64,000 nucleotides of DNA from Aliivibrio sp. S3MY1. GTDB taxonomy: Bacteria > Pseudomonadota > Gammaproteobacteria > Enterobacterales > Vibrionaceae. The notes below the pieces were generated by a model. That model had not been told where the DNA came from, ran no database searches, and saw only the letters and a program-made list of their open reading frames with translations. The stretch spans positions 55,859-119,858 of the forward strand of contig NZ_JARACO010000011.1 in NCBI RefSeq assembly GCF_028765575.1, given 5' to 3'. The position numbers and the translations under genes were made by a program. Position 1 is the stretch's first letter. The number at the start of each line of letters is the position of its first letter. Below are positions 30,917 to 39,377 of this stretch, one piece after another.

Positions 30917-30947
30917 AAATGGCAGTTATCCGTAACTGCCATTTTTT
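30917..30947 (+). terminator. Terminator after the DUF3622 gene
   Basis: The stem AAATGGCAGTTA/TAACTGCCATTT with a TCCG loop and T-tract. An in-frame ATG of the next gene falls inside this hairpin, which argues against that upstream start. Confidence 0.9.
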
Positions 30948-30973
30948 ATATTTCCAATAAAGTAATCTCACTT

Positions 30974-31459
30974 ATGATAGAAAAAGAAGCGTTACTAAGT
31001 TCCATTATTCAAGAGCTGCGTCAAATTCATCAAATGGCACTAGAAGCCACGCAACGAGCCATTGATCAAGCGACAGATAAAGAAGCGATTGCACGAAGTA
31101 AGTATGAAACCTTTGGCTTAGAAGCCTCTTATTTAGCTCATGGACAAGCGCTACGAGTTGCTGAGTGTGAAGCTGATATTCTAGCGTATCGTAAATTACC
31201 GCGTTTAGAATATAGTGAAGAGAGTGTAATTAACCAATGCGCTTTAGTGACGCTTGTAAATCAAGATGATGTTGAGAGTATATTTTTTATCGGTCCGTCA
31301 GCAGGAGGAGTAAAAGTAACTCATAATACAATGACATTTTCACTAATAACGCCGTCAGCTCCGCTAGGAAAAGCCATGATAGGACTGCAACTTGGTGATG
31401 AGTTTGAATTGAATTTAGCTGGCAAGAAGCAGCAATATGAAATTATAGATGTGCAGTAA
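30974..31459 (+). CDS. GreA/GreB-like protein
   Basis: 161 residues from the ATG at 30974. The longer frame from 30914 would start within the preceding terminator, so I reject it. The N-terminal half (about 1-75) is a helical, coiled-coil-like segment. The C-terminal half (about 85-161) resembles the FKBP-like domain of transcript-cleavage factors, with SAPLGKAMIGLQLGDEFEL and an ending QYEIIDVQ comparable to GreA EYEIVDI. It may bind the RNA polymerase secondary channel, as do Gre, Rnk and similar factors. Whether the N-terminal tip keeps the acidic residues needed for cleavage is not clear. Function is inference. Confidence 0.7.
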   Translation: MIEKEALLSSIIQELRQIHQMALEATQRAIDQATDKEAIARSKYETFGLEASYLAHGQALRVAECEADILAYRKLPRLEYSEESVINQCALVTLVNQDDVESIFFIGPSAGGVKVTHNTMTFSLITPSAPLGKAMIGLQLGDEFELNLAGKKQQYEIIDVQ

Positions 31460-31479
31460 TAAGTGGTAATTCGTTATAA

Positions 31480-31506
31480 AATAAGAGAGGCGAACCTCTC
31501 TTATTA
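31480..31506. terminator. Bidirectional terminator, GreA-like / deacylase genes
   Basis: An 11-bp stem AATAAGAGAGG/CCTCTCTTATT with a CGAA tetraloop lies between convergent genes. Confidence 0.9.
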
Positions 31507-31528
31507 TTAAGTGACTCTAATAGAAAAA

Positions 31529-32596
31529 CTAAAGAGTAGATGTCGTGATTTGACCGTTAGTTAATTGGTCGGTATCCGCTTCGATAATTTCATCGATATA
31601 CGTTTCAACCGTTTGACCAACCATTTCATCGTCTTCGGTAAAGTAAGCTAGATGGAAAACAGCATCACCTTCATTAACTAAAGGTAAGGTTTGTTGACCT
31701 ATAACGATACCGCCTTTATGAGCACGAAGTTCGATTTCACTGTGGCCTAATGGTGCGCTGATATAAGCCAAAACTTGATCTTTCTCAACTTGTTCACCCA
31801 GAGTTACAACGGTACGCAAAATACCGTCGCTTTCTGCGCGTAACCAACTTGTTGATTTAGCAATGATGGCCTCAGGCAAGCGTTTTCTGCTTGCTTTTAG
31901 CATACCAATAGCTTGCATCACTCGTTGTACACCTACATAACCCGCATTAATAGCGATCGGCTCAAAGCGTAATGCTTCACCTGCCTCATACGTTAATACC
32001 GGGATCTCACATTTTTCAGCTTCACTACGAAGAGAACCATCTCGAAGAGGTGAATCCACAATCACTGGCGTGCCGAAAGCGTGTGCAATTCGTAACGTTT
32101 CAGGATTACTTAAATCAGCTCTAATTTGAGGTAAGTTCGTTCGGTGAATAGCACCTGTATGTAAATCAACAATGTAATCACAACGTTGTGCTATCTGCGT
32201 GAAGAAGGTATTTGCCATGCGAGATGCCAAAGACCCTTTTTCAGAACCAGGGAAACAACGGTTTAAATCACGACGATCCGGAAGATAGCGTGATTTATGA
32301 ATGAAACCAAAGACGTTAACAATAGGCACAGCAATTAATGTGCCTTTTAGTTTCTTCGGATCAATGTTATTGATTAATTGACGTACAATTTCAACACCAT
32401 TAAGTTCATCACCATGAATGGCAGCATTTACCATCAGGATTGGGCCAGCATGCTGGCCATTAATGATCTCTACTGGGATCGATAGAGGTGAGTGCGTATA
32501 AAGCTTAGCGGCTTCAATCTCAATTACCTTTCTTTCACCAGGTGCAACCGAGTGCGTTAGTATTTCAAACGCTTGATTTCTTTTAGCCTTTGCCAC
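31529..32596 (-). CDS. Succinylglutamate desuccinylase/aspartoacylase family protein
   Basis: Zinc-dependent deacylase of the AstE/AspA (M14-like) family. It has 355 residues from the GTG at 32596, which has AGGA 8 nt upstream and overlaps the rimK stop by 14 bp; a longer frame to 32641 starts with TTG inside rimK. Zinc-site motifs are visible: HGDELNG (His and Glu) and VDLHTGA. A C-terminal beta-rich lipoyl-like region follows. It is co-transcribed with rimB and rimK. The substrate is unknown; the pairing with a glutamate ligase suggests acylated or gamma-linked glutamyl substrates (inference). Confidence 0.85.
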   Translation of the reverse strand: MAKAKRNQAFEILTHSVAPGERKVIEIEAAKLYTHSPLSIPVEIINGQHAGPILMVNAAIHGDELNGVEIVRQLINNIDPKKLKGTLIAVPIVNVFGFIHKSRYLPDRRDLNRCFPGSEKGSLASRMANTFFTQIAQRCDYIVDLHTGAIHRTNLPQIRADLSNPETLRIAHAFGTPVIVDSPLRDGSLRSEAEKCEIPVLTYEAGEALRFEPIAINAGYVGVQRVMQAIGMLKASRKRLPEAIIAKSTSWLRAESDGILRTVVTLGEQVEKDQVLAYISAPLGHSEIELRAHKGGIVIGQQTLPLVNEGDAVFHLAYFTEDDEMVGQTVETYIDEIIEADTDQLTNGQITTSTL

Positions 32597-33488
32597 GAGT
32601 TTTAGTCCTTTTAGTCGCTGCAGTTTTTTCAATAAAATCAATAATTAGGCCAGCAACGTCTTTACCAGTTGCTTTTTCGATGCCTTCTAAGCCCGGAGAA
32701 GAGTTCACTTCCATAACCAGTGGACCACGCTCAGAGCGAAGTAGATCTACACCTGCAACATTTAGCCCCATGATATTTGCAGCAGCTACCGCTGTCTTAC
32801 GCTCTTCAGGAGTCAGTTTAACCAGTGATGCTGAACCACCACGGTGTAGGTTAGAGCGGAATTCGCCTTCTGCACCTTGACGTTTCATAGCCGCAATTAC
32901 TTTGCCATCAATAACGAAACAACGGATATCTGCACCGCCAGCTTCTTTGATGAACTCTTGAACCATGATGTTCGCTTTTAAGCCCATGAATGCTTCAACA
33001 ACACTTTCTGCTGCTTTACGCGTTTCTGCAAGAACAACACCAATACCTTGAGTGCCTTCTAAGAGCTTGATCACAACTGGTGCACCACCAACCATGTCTA
33101 ATAGGTCTTTAACGTCATCAGGCTTGCTTGCGAAGCCTGTAATCGGCATACCAATACCTTTACGAGAAAGTAATTGCATTGAACGCAGTTTGTCACGAGA
33201 GCGAGTGATCGCAACTGATTCATTTACAGGGTATACACCCATCATTTCAAATTGACGTAATACTGCTGTTCCGTAGAACGTTACTGATGCACCAATACGA
33301 GGGATAATTGCATCGAAATCAACAAGCTCTTCACCTTTAAAGTGGATCTGAGGTTTTTCTGAATTGATATTCATATAACAACGTAACGCATCAATTACTT
33401 TTACTTCGTGTCCACGACTTTCAGCAGCTTCAATTAAACGGCTAGTAGAGTAAAGAGATTGGTTGCGCGATAAAATACCTATTTTCAT
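32583..33488 (-). CDS. rimK: RimK, ATP-grasp glutamate ligase for ribosomal protein S6
   Basis: 301-residue ATP-grasp ligase that adds glutamates to the C-terminus of ribosomal protein S6 in E. coli and Pseudomonas. An N-terminal pre-ATP-grasp domain (1-95) is followed by the ATP-grasp fold with the lid/lysine region [19 protein letters not shown] (about 137-155) and the metal-binding [14 protein letters not shown] near 260-273. It shares one base with the rimB stop (TAATG) and overlaps the next gene by 14 bp, a tight translationally coupled operon. Confidence 0.94.
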   Translation of the reverse strand: MKIGILSRNQSLYSTSRLIEAAESRGHEVKVIDALRCYMNINSEKPQIHFKGEELVDFDAIIPRIGASVTFYGTAVLRQFEMMGVYPVNESVAITRSRDKLRSMQLLSRKGIGMPITGFASKPDDVKDLLDMVGGAPVVIKLLEGTQGIGVVLAETRKAAESVVEAFMGLKANIMVQEFIKEAGGADIRCFVIDGKVIAAMKRQGAEGEFRSNLHRGGSASLVKLTPEERKTAVAAANIMGLNVAGVDLLRSERGPLVMEVNSSPGLEGIEKATGKDVAGLIIDFIEKTAATKRTKTRGKG

Positions 33489-33928
33489 TATACAGTTTCC
33501 TCAAAATCAACAAGGTAAGACGACGATGGATCTACAACAATACGATCTTGCATTGCTGTTCTTCCCAGTAACATACGAAACACCATTGTTTCTCGGTTAC
33601 TTAATGTAATTTCAACTGGCCACTCTTGGCCTGAGATTCGGATCATTGTTTTAATTACGTAGCGTAGTTCTTCTTGACCGCTTGAGCTTTTTACTTTTCG
33701 GCGGTCGACGATTGGTGCTTCACAAATTTGCACGAAATCGTTATTACGTTTTTCTGGATGAATCCAGAAGCGAACCCAGTCTTCACCATCCTTTGTGAAG
33801 GGCTCTACTTTAAAAGCATGCAAGCAAGAAGTTTTGGCGCCAGTGTCAACTTTTGCCTTAATTAATTTAATACCAAGTTCTGGAAGGCTAAGTGATTCGC
33901 GCCATCCGACAATGATTTTATCTGTCAT
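33488..33928 (-). CDS. rimB: RimB-like retropepsin-fold 'ATP-dependent zinc protease' family
   Basis: 146-residue protein of the family labelled ATP-dependent zinc protease (PF05618), equivalent to RimB in the Pseudomonas rimABK operon, where it modulates RimK. It has the aspartic-protease-like DTGA motif at residues 28-31 ([13 protein letters not shown]), consistent with a retropepsin-like fold; the zinc-protease name is historical. It is the first gene of rimB-rimK-deacylase, with a one-base overlap to rimK. Confidence 0.85.
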   Translation of the reverse strand: MTDKIIVGWRESLSLPELGIKLIKAKVDTGAKTSCLHAFKVEPFTKDGEDWVRFWIHPEKRNNDFVQICEAPIVDRRKVKSSSGQEELRYVIKTMIRISGQEWPVEITLSNRETMVFRMLLGRTAMQDRIVVDPSSSYLVDFEETV

Positions 33929-34419
33929 TAATTTGTCTCAAATAGAAAAAATCCACATTAAGTATAGTTAATACTCTGCGGATATCTAACCCATTTGGCT
34001 ACCATCTAATTGTCTGAGTGTGTCACTCAGTAGTCTGGAGTTTGGTGGAGTAAGTAGAGAGGTGTTATAGGATGTGTACACCGTGACTCAATGAGGGCGA
34101 ATTTATCAGTAGTTTTTAATTTCGTCAAATAAAAAATAGATTATAATTTTGACGCTTTTGTTATTATTTTTTCTAATGGTTTTTGTTTTTAATAGATTAT
34201 GTGAAATTGTTCGTTTTGTTTAAAAAAAGAGCCCCTCGATGCCACTTTTATTGATAAATAATGAACAGATATAATATCGCTTATTTGCAGTGACAAAGTA
34301 GAAGCTTGTAGCTTTTTGTTTGTTACGTAAATAAATGAGTTAATTAGAGATTTAAAACTGGTGTTTAATTATTAGTGAAGTTATTATGCCTACATTGTAC
34401 TAGTGTGGTGATACAGAAG
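33929..34419. other. Intergenic region, rimB / sodium symporter
   Basis: 491 bp between divergent genes, very AT-rich on the right side. It holds a candidate rimB promoter and a 7-bp hairpin (CTGAGTG/CACTCAG, 34014-34030). I see no small gene with a credible start. Confidence 0.45.
34100..34128 (-). promoter_or_regulatory. Candidate rimB operon promoter
   Basis: Minus-strand TTGACG (-35, 34123-34128), 17-bp spacer, TAAATT (-10, 34100-34105). It is moderately good but implies a leader of about 165 nt. Confidence 0.35.
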
Positions 34420-35766
34420 ATGACCAATAATAGAGAAAGTTTTAGTTCACGTATAGGTTTTATATTAGCGGCGGCAGGTGCGGCTGTTGGGTTAGGCAAT
34501 ATTTGGGGATTCCCTACTCAAGCGGCTAGCAATGGCGGTGGGGCTTTCTTATTGGTTTATCTTATCATGATCCTTGTGGTGGCCTTTCCTATGCTAGTTG
34601 TTGAAATGGCGATTGGTCGTCATGGCCAAGCGAACCCAGTCGATAGTATGCGTTCATTAACTTCTAACCTAATAGGGAAGCGGGTAGGTGCTTTTGTTGG
34701 TTGGATTGGTTTGAGTGTCCCGAGTGCAGTGTTGATGTTCTATAGCATTGTTGGCGGATGGTTAATTTGTTTCTTGCTTGGTGCAATGGTAAATGTTGTT
34801 GGATTGCATGATCTTTCTGAATGGTTTAAAGGCTTCAGTATTGAACGTAATTTACTGGGTACGATAATCTTTTATGTATTAACTATTCTAATCGTACAAG
34901 GTGGAATTAAAGACGGTATTGAGAAATGGTCAACTCGTTTAATGCCTGCTTTGTTTGTTTTATTTGGCTTATTGTTTGTTTATATCATGATGCAACAAGG
35001 CGCGGTTGAAGGATTAAAGCATTATCTTATCCCTGATTTTGAAAAGGTAATGGATAAAAAATTGATCTTAGCTGCGATGGGACAAGGCTTTTTCTCGTTA
35101 ACCATTGGTGGTTGTTCAATGCTGATTTATGGGTCTTATTTAAGTAAAAAAGAGAACCTCCCTAAGATGGCAATGAACGTTACTTTAGTGGATACGGCTG
35201 TGGCATTTATTGCTGGACTAGTGGTGATGCCTGCAATGTTTGTTGCAATGGACAAGGGCGTTCAAATCTATGCAGAAGATGGGTCATTAATTAGTTCTGA
35301 TACTTTGGTATTTACCGTATTACCAATGATGTTTGATAGCTTAGGATTGTTTGGTGATCTGTTTTCGATTGTTTTCTTCTTACTATTAACGATTGCAGCA
35401 TTAACGTCTTCAATCTCAATGCTTGAGTGTTCAGTCTCTTTAGTGAGTGAGCGATTCAAAACAAAAAGAACGCCAACAAGTTGGGTTTTAGGTGCTTTGA
35501 TTGCTGTGTTCAGTGTGATAATTGTATTTAATTTTGGTGAGCTATTTGGTTTGGTAGCAATGATTGCGACTCAATATTTACAACCTGTTGCGGCATTATT
35601 GTTCTGCGTGTTTGGTGGCTGGGTATGGAGTCGTCATTCTAAAATTAAAGAACTTGAGCAAGGGTATCCTGAATTTCAACAAGGTTTCTTTGGTAAAATT
35701 TGGCCTTTATATGTGAAATTTGTGTGTCCTATTTTAGTTATCACTGTTTTATGGGCATCGTTTTAA
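34420..35766 (+). CDS. Sodium-dependent transporter, NSS (SNF) family
   Basis: Inner-membrane sodium symporter of the neurotransmitter:sodium symporter family (LeuT/TnaT type), typically importing amino acids. It has 448 residues from the ATG at 34420, giving MTNNRESFSSRIGFILAAAGAAVGLGNIWGFP, in which the GxxxGLGNxWxFP sodium/substrate-site signature is intact. About eleven membrane helices follow, as in many bacterial members. The frame extends to a GTG at 34375 but nothing supports that start. It is a single gene, closed by a bidirectional terminator. Substrate unknown. Confidence 0.9.
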   Translation: MTNNRESFSSRIGFILAAAGAAVGLGNIWGFPTQAASNGGGAFLLVYLIMILVVAFPMLVVEMAIGRHGQANPVDSMRSLTSNLIGKRVGAFVGWIGLSVPSAVLMFYSIVGGWLICFLLGAMVNVVGLHDLSEWFKGFSIERNLLGTIIFYVLTILIVQGGIKDGIEKWSTRLMPALFVLFGLLFVYIMMQQGAVEGLKHYLIPDFEKVMDKKLILAAMGQGFFSLTIGGCSMLIYGSYLSKKENLPKMAMNVTLVDTAVAFIAGLVVMPAMFVAMDKGVQIYAEDGSLISSDTLVFTVLPMMFDSLGLFGDLFSIVFFLLLTIAALTSSISMLECSVSLVSERFKTKRTPTSWVLGALIAVFSVIIVFNFGELFGLVAMIATQYLQPVAALLFCVFGGWVWSRHSKIKELEQGYPEFQQGFFGKIWPLYVKFVCPILVITVLWASF

Positions 35767-35800
35767 ATTAATGATGTGATAGCTTTTCTATCAGGCATAA

Positions 35801-35835
35801 AAAAGCCAGCATATTAATGCTGGCTTCTTATTTTT
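35801..35835. terminator. Bidirectional terminator, NSS transporter / chitinase
   Basis: A 10-bp stem AAGCCAGCAT/ATGCTGGCTT with A/T-tracts on both sides. Confidence 0.9.
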
Positions 35836-35868
35836 ATTGTTGTGGATTATTCATCCAATGATAAACAA

Positions 35869-38079
35869 TTATAGTTTATCCCAAGCATCAGCCCAGAATT
35901 GGCTTTCTGCTGGTGCGTAAGCAGAGCTTGAACACCATGCAGTGTAAGGCCAAGGCTTACATTGGTAAACATCACCGTCTGTTGCTAATACTTTATCGCC
36001 CGCGGAGTAATTTACACCCGCTTCGTACGCAGGAACATCACTTGGTGGTGGTGTTGGCGTAGATGTATCTTCAGCAACAAGGTTAAAGCTGTAACGCGCT
36101 TCCACTGAATCATCATCGTTTGATGCGATTAGACGCATAGAGTAATAACCTTCTTCAATATTTGCCAGTTTTAAAGATACAGCTTCTGTGCCGTTAACTG
36201 ATGCAGAGTAAGTCGTTACTGGGCTGCCAAAACGGTCAATAACATCAAGGTTAATAGACGCCATTTCATTTGTTGTTACTGTAAACGTTACTGTTGCTGA
36301 AGAATCTGCTACAGAGTACTCGTTTTTAAGATCGGTCACTTTAGCGTTTAATTCAACGTCTGGTTCTGGTGTTACACCGCCACAGTCGCTATCACCGATT
36401 TTTTTCCATACACCCCATTCACCAGTGCTTCCCGGCTCATCACCTTGAGTCCACCAACCTGCTTGCCATGTTTTGCCATTGTGAGTTGTTGTCTCATCAG
36501 CTAGGTATACTTGATCTGCTTTCCAAGAGGTAACACAAACTTGTGAACCATCATTTACCGTTACAGTGCGTGTTACTGTTACTGTTTGGTTTGCACTGTC
36601 TTTTACAGAGTACGTTAATGTGTATTTACCAGCAATCGTAGTGTCAACAGAACCTTCAAGGTTAATAGTAGAGGTTAGATCACCATCTTCAGCATCTGTT
36701 GCTTTTACGCCTGCTAGAGCGTTGAACGTTGTGCCAATTTTTACGGTTGTGTTTGCTACACCAGAAAACTCAGGTAATGCGCTGTACACTTCTACATTAC
36801 GCGCTTGTTTTGTTTCGTTACCGTCAGAGTCAATTACGCTGTAAGTAAGAACGTTATCACCAAGAACATGAGTATTTACTGAACCTTCAACAAGGATAGA
36901 TGCAGATACGTCACCGTCTTCTTTATCCATTGCTTTAACGCCAGCTAATGGGTTAAATGCTGTACCGTGTTGAACACGAACATCAGTTAGACCAGTGAAT
37001 ACAGGCTTACCAGCTACTGGTGGCGGTGTTGTTTGGCTATGAATATATGGGCCGTAAGCATTGATAAAGCTGCTGTTATATGGTGTACCCGCTGAGTCTG
37101 TACCGATATCCCAGTTGATTGACCATGTCATTACACCGCGCAGTGGTTGACCTTGTTTTTTCAGTGCATCAAAGGCGTTATATAGTGCTTGAGGCTCCTT
37201 TACAAAACCTGTTGCAGCGGCATCGTTATTTGTTGGAATACCAAAAACTAATTTGTCGTGAGGGATCTTGTGGAAACCACGAGTACCATTGATTAATGAA
37301 TCAGAGATGTAGTAGATGAACTTCTCTTTCATTGCATCATTGTTTTGAGTGATCCATGCGTTTTCTTCGTCAACCCAAATACCGTCACCACCTTGGTTGT
37401 AGAATTGTGGATTGATCCAGTCGTAGTAACCTTCTAGACGCTCAAGGTATGGAACGTATTTGTCACCACTTTTCAGGTATGGGAACTCAGGAGCCATTGT
37501 AATTAAGAAGTTTTTACCTTGTGCACGGTAATGATCTTTAACTATTTTTAATGCTTCAGGGATTACCCATTGGTTGTCTGCTGCAGTAACGGCTGCTTGC
37601 TCTAAATCGATATCTAGACCATCAAAACCGTATACTTCTACTAAGCGGATTACTTCTTCAGCAAAAGCAACTTCATCGCCACGTTTTAATTCGATGTGTG
37701 CATCTGCACCACCAAGAGCGATCAATACTGAACGACCTTGTGCATTTAGCTCTTTAATTTGGTCGATGAATTCAGCTTCAGTCAGACCTACTGCTGGGTC
37801 AAGACGGAAAGTTGGAATGCGGCCTTCTGCTGTGTCATATACTTTCATGAATGACACATCAACCACGTTGTACATTGGGTCGGTTTCTTTTAGTGTCATA
37901 CATGGTGCATTACCTGCTTGATAACCGCGGCCATCACACCAGTTATGCCAGTAACCCACAACAACACCACCTTCTGGGTTAACCATATCGTTGTTTGTTT
38001 GAGCTTGAACTGAGAAACCTGCACCAAATAGGGCTAAAGCGATTGCATTAAGTTTTATTTTTTTTGTTAGTAATGTCAT
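35869..38079 (-). CDS. Secreted GH18 chitinase with Ig-like and chitin-binding modules
   Basis: Secreted endo- or exochitinase of 736 residues. The signal peptide probably ends near Ala26 (SVQA). The GH18 catalytic domain (about 35-355) holds the family motif DGLDIDLE with catalytic Glu160. Two DUF5011/HYR-like Ig repeats follow (about 362-432 and 438-508, each with DxEDGD), then a CBM5/12 chitin-binding module (about 513-560, WKADQVYLADE...WWTQGDEP), another beta-rich domain (about 610-685), a TPTPPP linker and a C-terminal aromatic/cysteine CBM-like module (about 695-736). Long upstream region with possible operators. Typical of chitin-using vibrios. Confidence 0.93.
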   Translation of the reverse strand: MTLLTKKIKLNAIALALFGAGFSVQAQTNNDMVNPEGGVVVGYWHNWCDGRGYQAGNAPCMTLKETDPMYNVVDVSFMKVYDTAEGRIPTFRLDPAVGLTEAEFIDQIKELNAQGRSVLIALGGADAHIELKRGDEVAFAEEVIRLVEVYGFDGLDIDLEQAAVTAADNQWVIPEALKIVKDHYRAQGKNFLITMAPEFPYLKSGDKYVPYLERLEGYYDWINPQFYNQGGDGIWVDEENAWITQNNDAMKEKFIYYISDSLINGTRGFHKIPHDKLVFGIPTNNDAAATGFVKEPQALYNAFDALKKQGQPLRGVMTWSINWDIGTDSAGTPYNSSFINAYGPYIHSQTTPPPVAGKPVFTGLTDVRVQHGTAFNPLAGVKAMDKEDGDVSASILVEGSVNTHVLGDNVLTYSVIDSDGNETKQARNVEVYSALPEFSGVANTTVKIGTTFNALAGVKATDAEDGDLTSTINLEGSVDTTIAGKYTLTYSVKDSANQTVTVTRTVTVNDGSQVCVTSWKADQVYLADETTTHNGKTWQAGWWTQGDEPGSTGEWGVWKKIGDSDCGGVTPEPDVELNAKVTDLKNEYSVADSSATVTFTVTTNEMASINLDVIDRFGSPVTTYSASVNGTEAVSLKLANIEEGYYSMRLIASNDDDSVEARYSFNLVAEDTSTPTPPPSDVPAYEAGVNYSAGDKVLATDGDVYQCKPWPYTAWCSSSAYAPAESQFWADAWDKL

Positions 38080-38117
38080 GTTTATTTATTCACTTTAAAG
38101 AATTAAGGCCAGAACCA

Positions 38118-38137
38118 ATGTTACTTAAATGTAACAT
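38118..38137. promoter_or_regulatory. Inverted GTAACAT repeat in the chitinase leader
   Basis: ATGTTAC-N6-GTAACAT, a perfect 7-bp inverted repeat about 40-60 bp before the chitinase start. It shares its core with the two TGTAAC sites at the promoter. Confidence 0.4.
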
Positions 38138-38198
38138 TTTGTTTTCTAGCTCCTTGCTGATGGAGTGAAATTTACCAGTGAATTCTCAAATCAGTGAC

Positions 38199-38222
38199 AC
38201 TATAAGTGTAACAAAATGTAAC
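38199..38222 (-). promoter_or_regulatory. Chitinase promoter -10 with tandem TGTAAC motifs
   Basis: Minus-strand -10 TATAGT (38199-38204). The -35 is weak, and the spacer/-35 zone is covered by two direct TGTAAC repeats (38207-38212 and 38217-38222) exactly 10 bp apart. This looks like an activator- or repressor-controlled promoter. Confidence 0.4.
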
Positions 38223-38757
38223 CAAACAAAAATCAAAAAAAAAGATGCATTATTACCGAGCTTTGCTGCATGTCACAAAACATACATGTTAGGTTATATT
38301 ATTGATTTTGTTTGTTTTTATTGTTTTTTGTTAAGGTTTTAAAAATGAATAAATATGATCAAGAGGAAAATGGAAAAATTATTTTAGAGCTTTTACATTA
38401 ATTTTAAGACGGTTTGTCACCTGAATTAAGATCTCATTTTTTGATCGAGTGATTTGACTGAGTTTAATTTTAGTGCTTTCTAAGTGTGTTTGATATTTGT
38501 TCGAAACAAACAAGTACGACGTATTTTATTATCATTTTATTTACACGATTTTTTTTCTAGTCAACGCGAGCAGCAATAATGGAACTAATATCAAAAAAAC
38601 ATTGTCCGTTATTTAGGCGTCTTTGATTGTTTTCAATAAAGGATACAGATAAAAATAAATGGATTTGTGTGTTTGAAAGAGGGGGAGGATGTGTGATTGA
38701 GTGAGGTTTTATACTCATAGATATAAATATTTAGTCATTTATTTTGTCATAGGAAAT

Positions 38758-38792
38758 AAAAAGGAGAAGGCATGGTTAGCTCTTCTCCTTTA
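38758..38792 (-). terminator. Terminator after yaeP-DUF4250
   Basis: The stem AAAGGAGAAG/CTTCTCCTTT has a minus-strand T-tract (TTTTTATTT). Confidence 0.85.
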
Positions 38793-38801
38793 TTAGGCGT
38801 T

Positions 38802-38828
38802 ATACCAATGGCATTAATGCATAGGTAT
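38802..38828. repeat. Short imperfect palindrome overlapping the DUF4250 stop
   Basis: ATACC...GGTAT arms around a central ATTAAT. Small palindromes with TACCAAT cores are common between vibrio genes; only this copy is convincing here. Confidence 0.35.
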
Positions 38829-39016
38829 TATCTAAATTGCTTTGCTTCTTCTAGGTAATCAAACCCAGCATTAGCCATCTTTTGGATTAAAGCTTCTTTA
38901 TCTAATTCATAGAATTTAACGTAGCTATTTAGATCACCAAATTCATCACGGATCTTCATGTTAACTATGCTCATTAGCATGACAGGATCCATTGAAGCCA
39001 TCTTTTCAGGTGTCAT
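38828..39016 (-). CDS. DUF4250 domain protein
   Basis: 62-residue small protein of the DUF4250 family, function unknown. The family core is visible: DPVMLMSIVNMKIRDEFGDLNSYVKFYELD. It is probably all-helical. Its ATG overlaps the yaeP stop by one base (TAATG), so the two are translationally coupled. It is followed by a terminator. Confidence 0.82.
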   Translation of the reverse strand: MTPEKMASMDPVMLMSIVNMKIRDEFGDLNSYVKFYELDKEALIQKMANAGFDYLEEAKQFR

Positions 39017-39222
39017 TACTCATCCTCAAAATCAGAAATTAATAAATTTGCAGCGGCAAATGCAGCTTTTTCACGAGTTGCTTTTGGAAGAGCTTCGTCA
39101 GCGGCAATATCATTTAATGATTTAATTGCACAAGTAATCGCTTGAGGGATATAGCCCTGATCGCCACTACCAATTAATGAATATAGCTCACGAATCATCT
39201 CACAACAATCATATACTTTCAT
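39016..39222 (-). CDS. yaeP: YaeP-family protein (UPF0253)
   Basis: 68-residue cytoplasmic protein of the YaeP/UPF0253 family, function unknown. The start ATG at 39222 is chosen for its GGAA ribosome site and because it gives a length close to E. coli YaeP (66); the longer open frame to 39291 has no good start. The family-typical stretch [28 protein letters not shown] and the ending [16 protein letters not shown] are present. It is near proS, as in E. coli, and coupled to the DUF4250 gene. Confidence 0.85.
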   Translation of the reverse strand: MKVYDCCEMIRELYSLIGSGDQGYIPQAITCAIKSLNDIAADEALPKATREKAAFAAANLLISDFEDE

Positions 39223-39323
39223 TAGACTTTCCATTTTAAAATGATAACTGTTATGAAGTTTACACTGAGCTATTTGTAATACCAAACTCAAACAAAATTA
39301 ATTATAAATCTATTGATTTAGAT

Positions 39324-39355
39324 ACAAAAAAGCCAAGTCTTGGGACTTGGCTTAA
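39324..39355 (-). terminator. Terminator after proS
   Basis: A 10-bp stem AAGCCAAGTC/GACTTGGCTT with a 4-nt loop and a minus-strand T-tract. Confidence 0.9.
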
Positions 39356-39377
39356 TCTGTATTTATGGTAATTGAAA

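Larger units (their letters stand above)
38080..38757. other. Long AT-rich region upstream of the chitinase gene
   Basis: 678 bp without a gene. The chitinase-proximal part holds the predicted promoter and TGTAAC motifs. The rest (about 38230-38757) is very AT-rich and I see only tiny frames without ribosome sites. Confidence 0.5.

Noticed and set aside
30914..30973. Upstream ATG of the GreA-like gene
   Set aside because: It lies at the base of a perfect rho-independent terminator of the DUF3622 gene.
32597..32641. Longer deacylase start (TTG) inside rimK
   Set aside because: The GTG at 32596 has AGGA and a typical short overlap; the extension only reads the rimK C-terminus in another frame.
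38230..38757. Small genes in the AT-rich region upstream of the chitinase gene
   Set aside because: Only very short frames without ribosome sites were seen.
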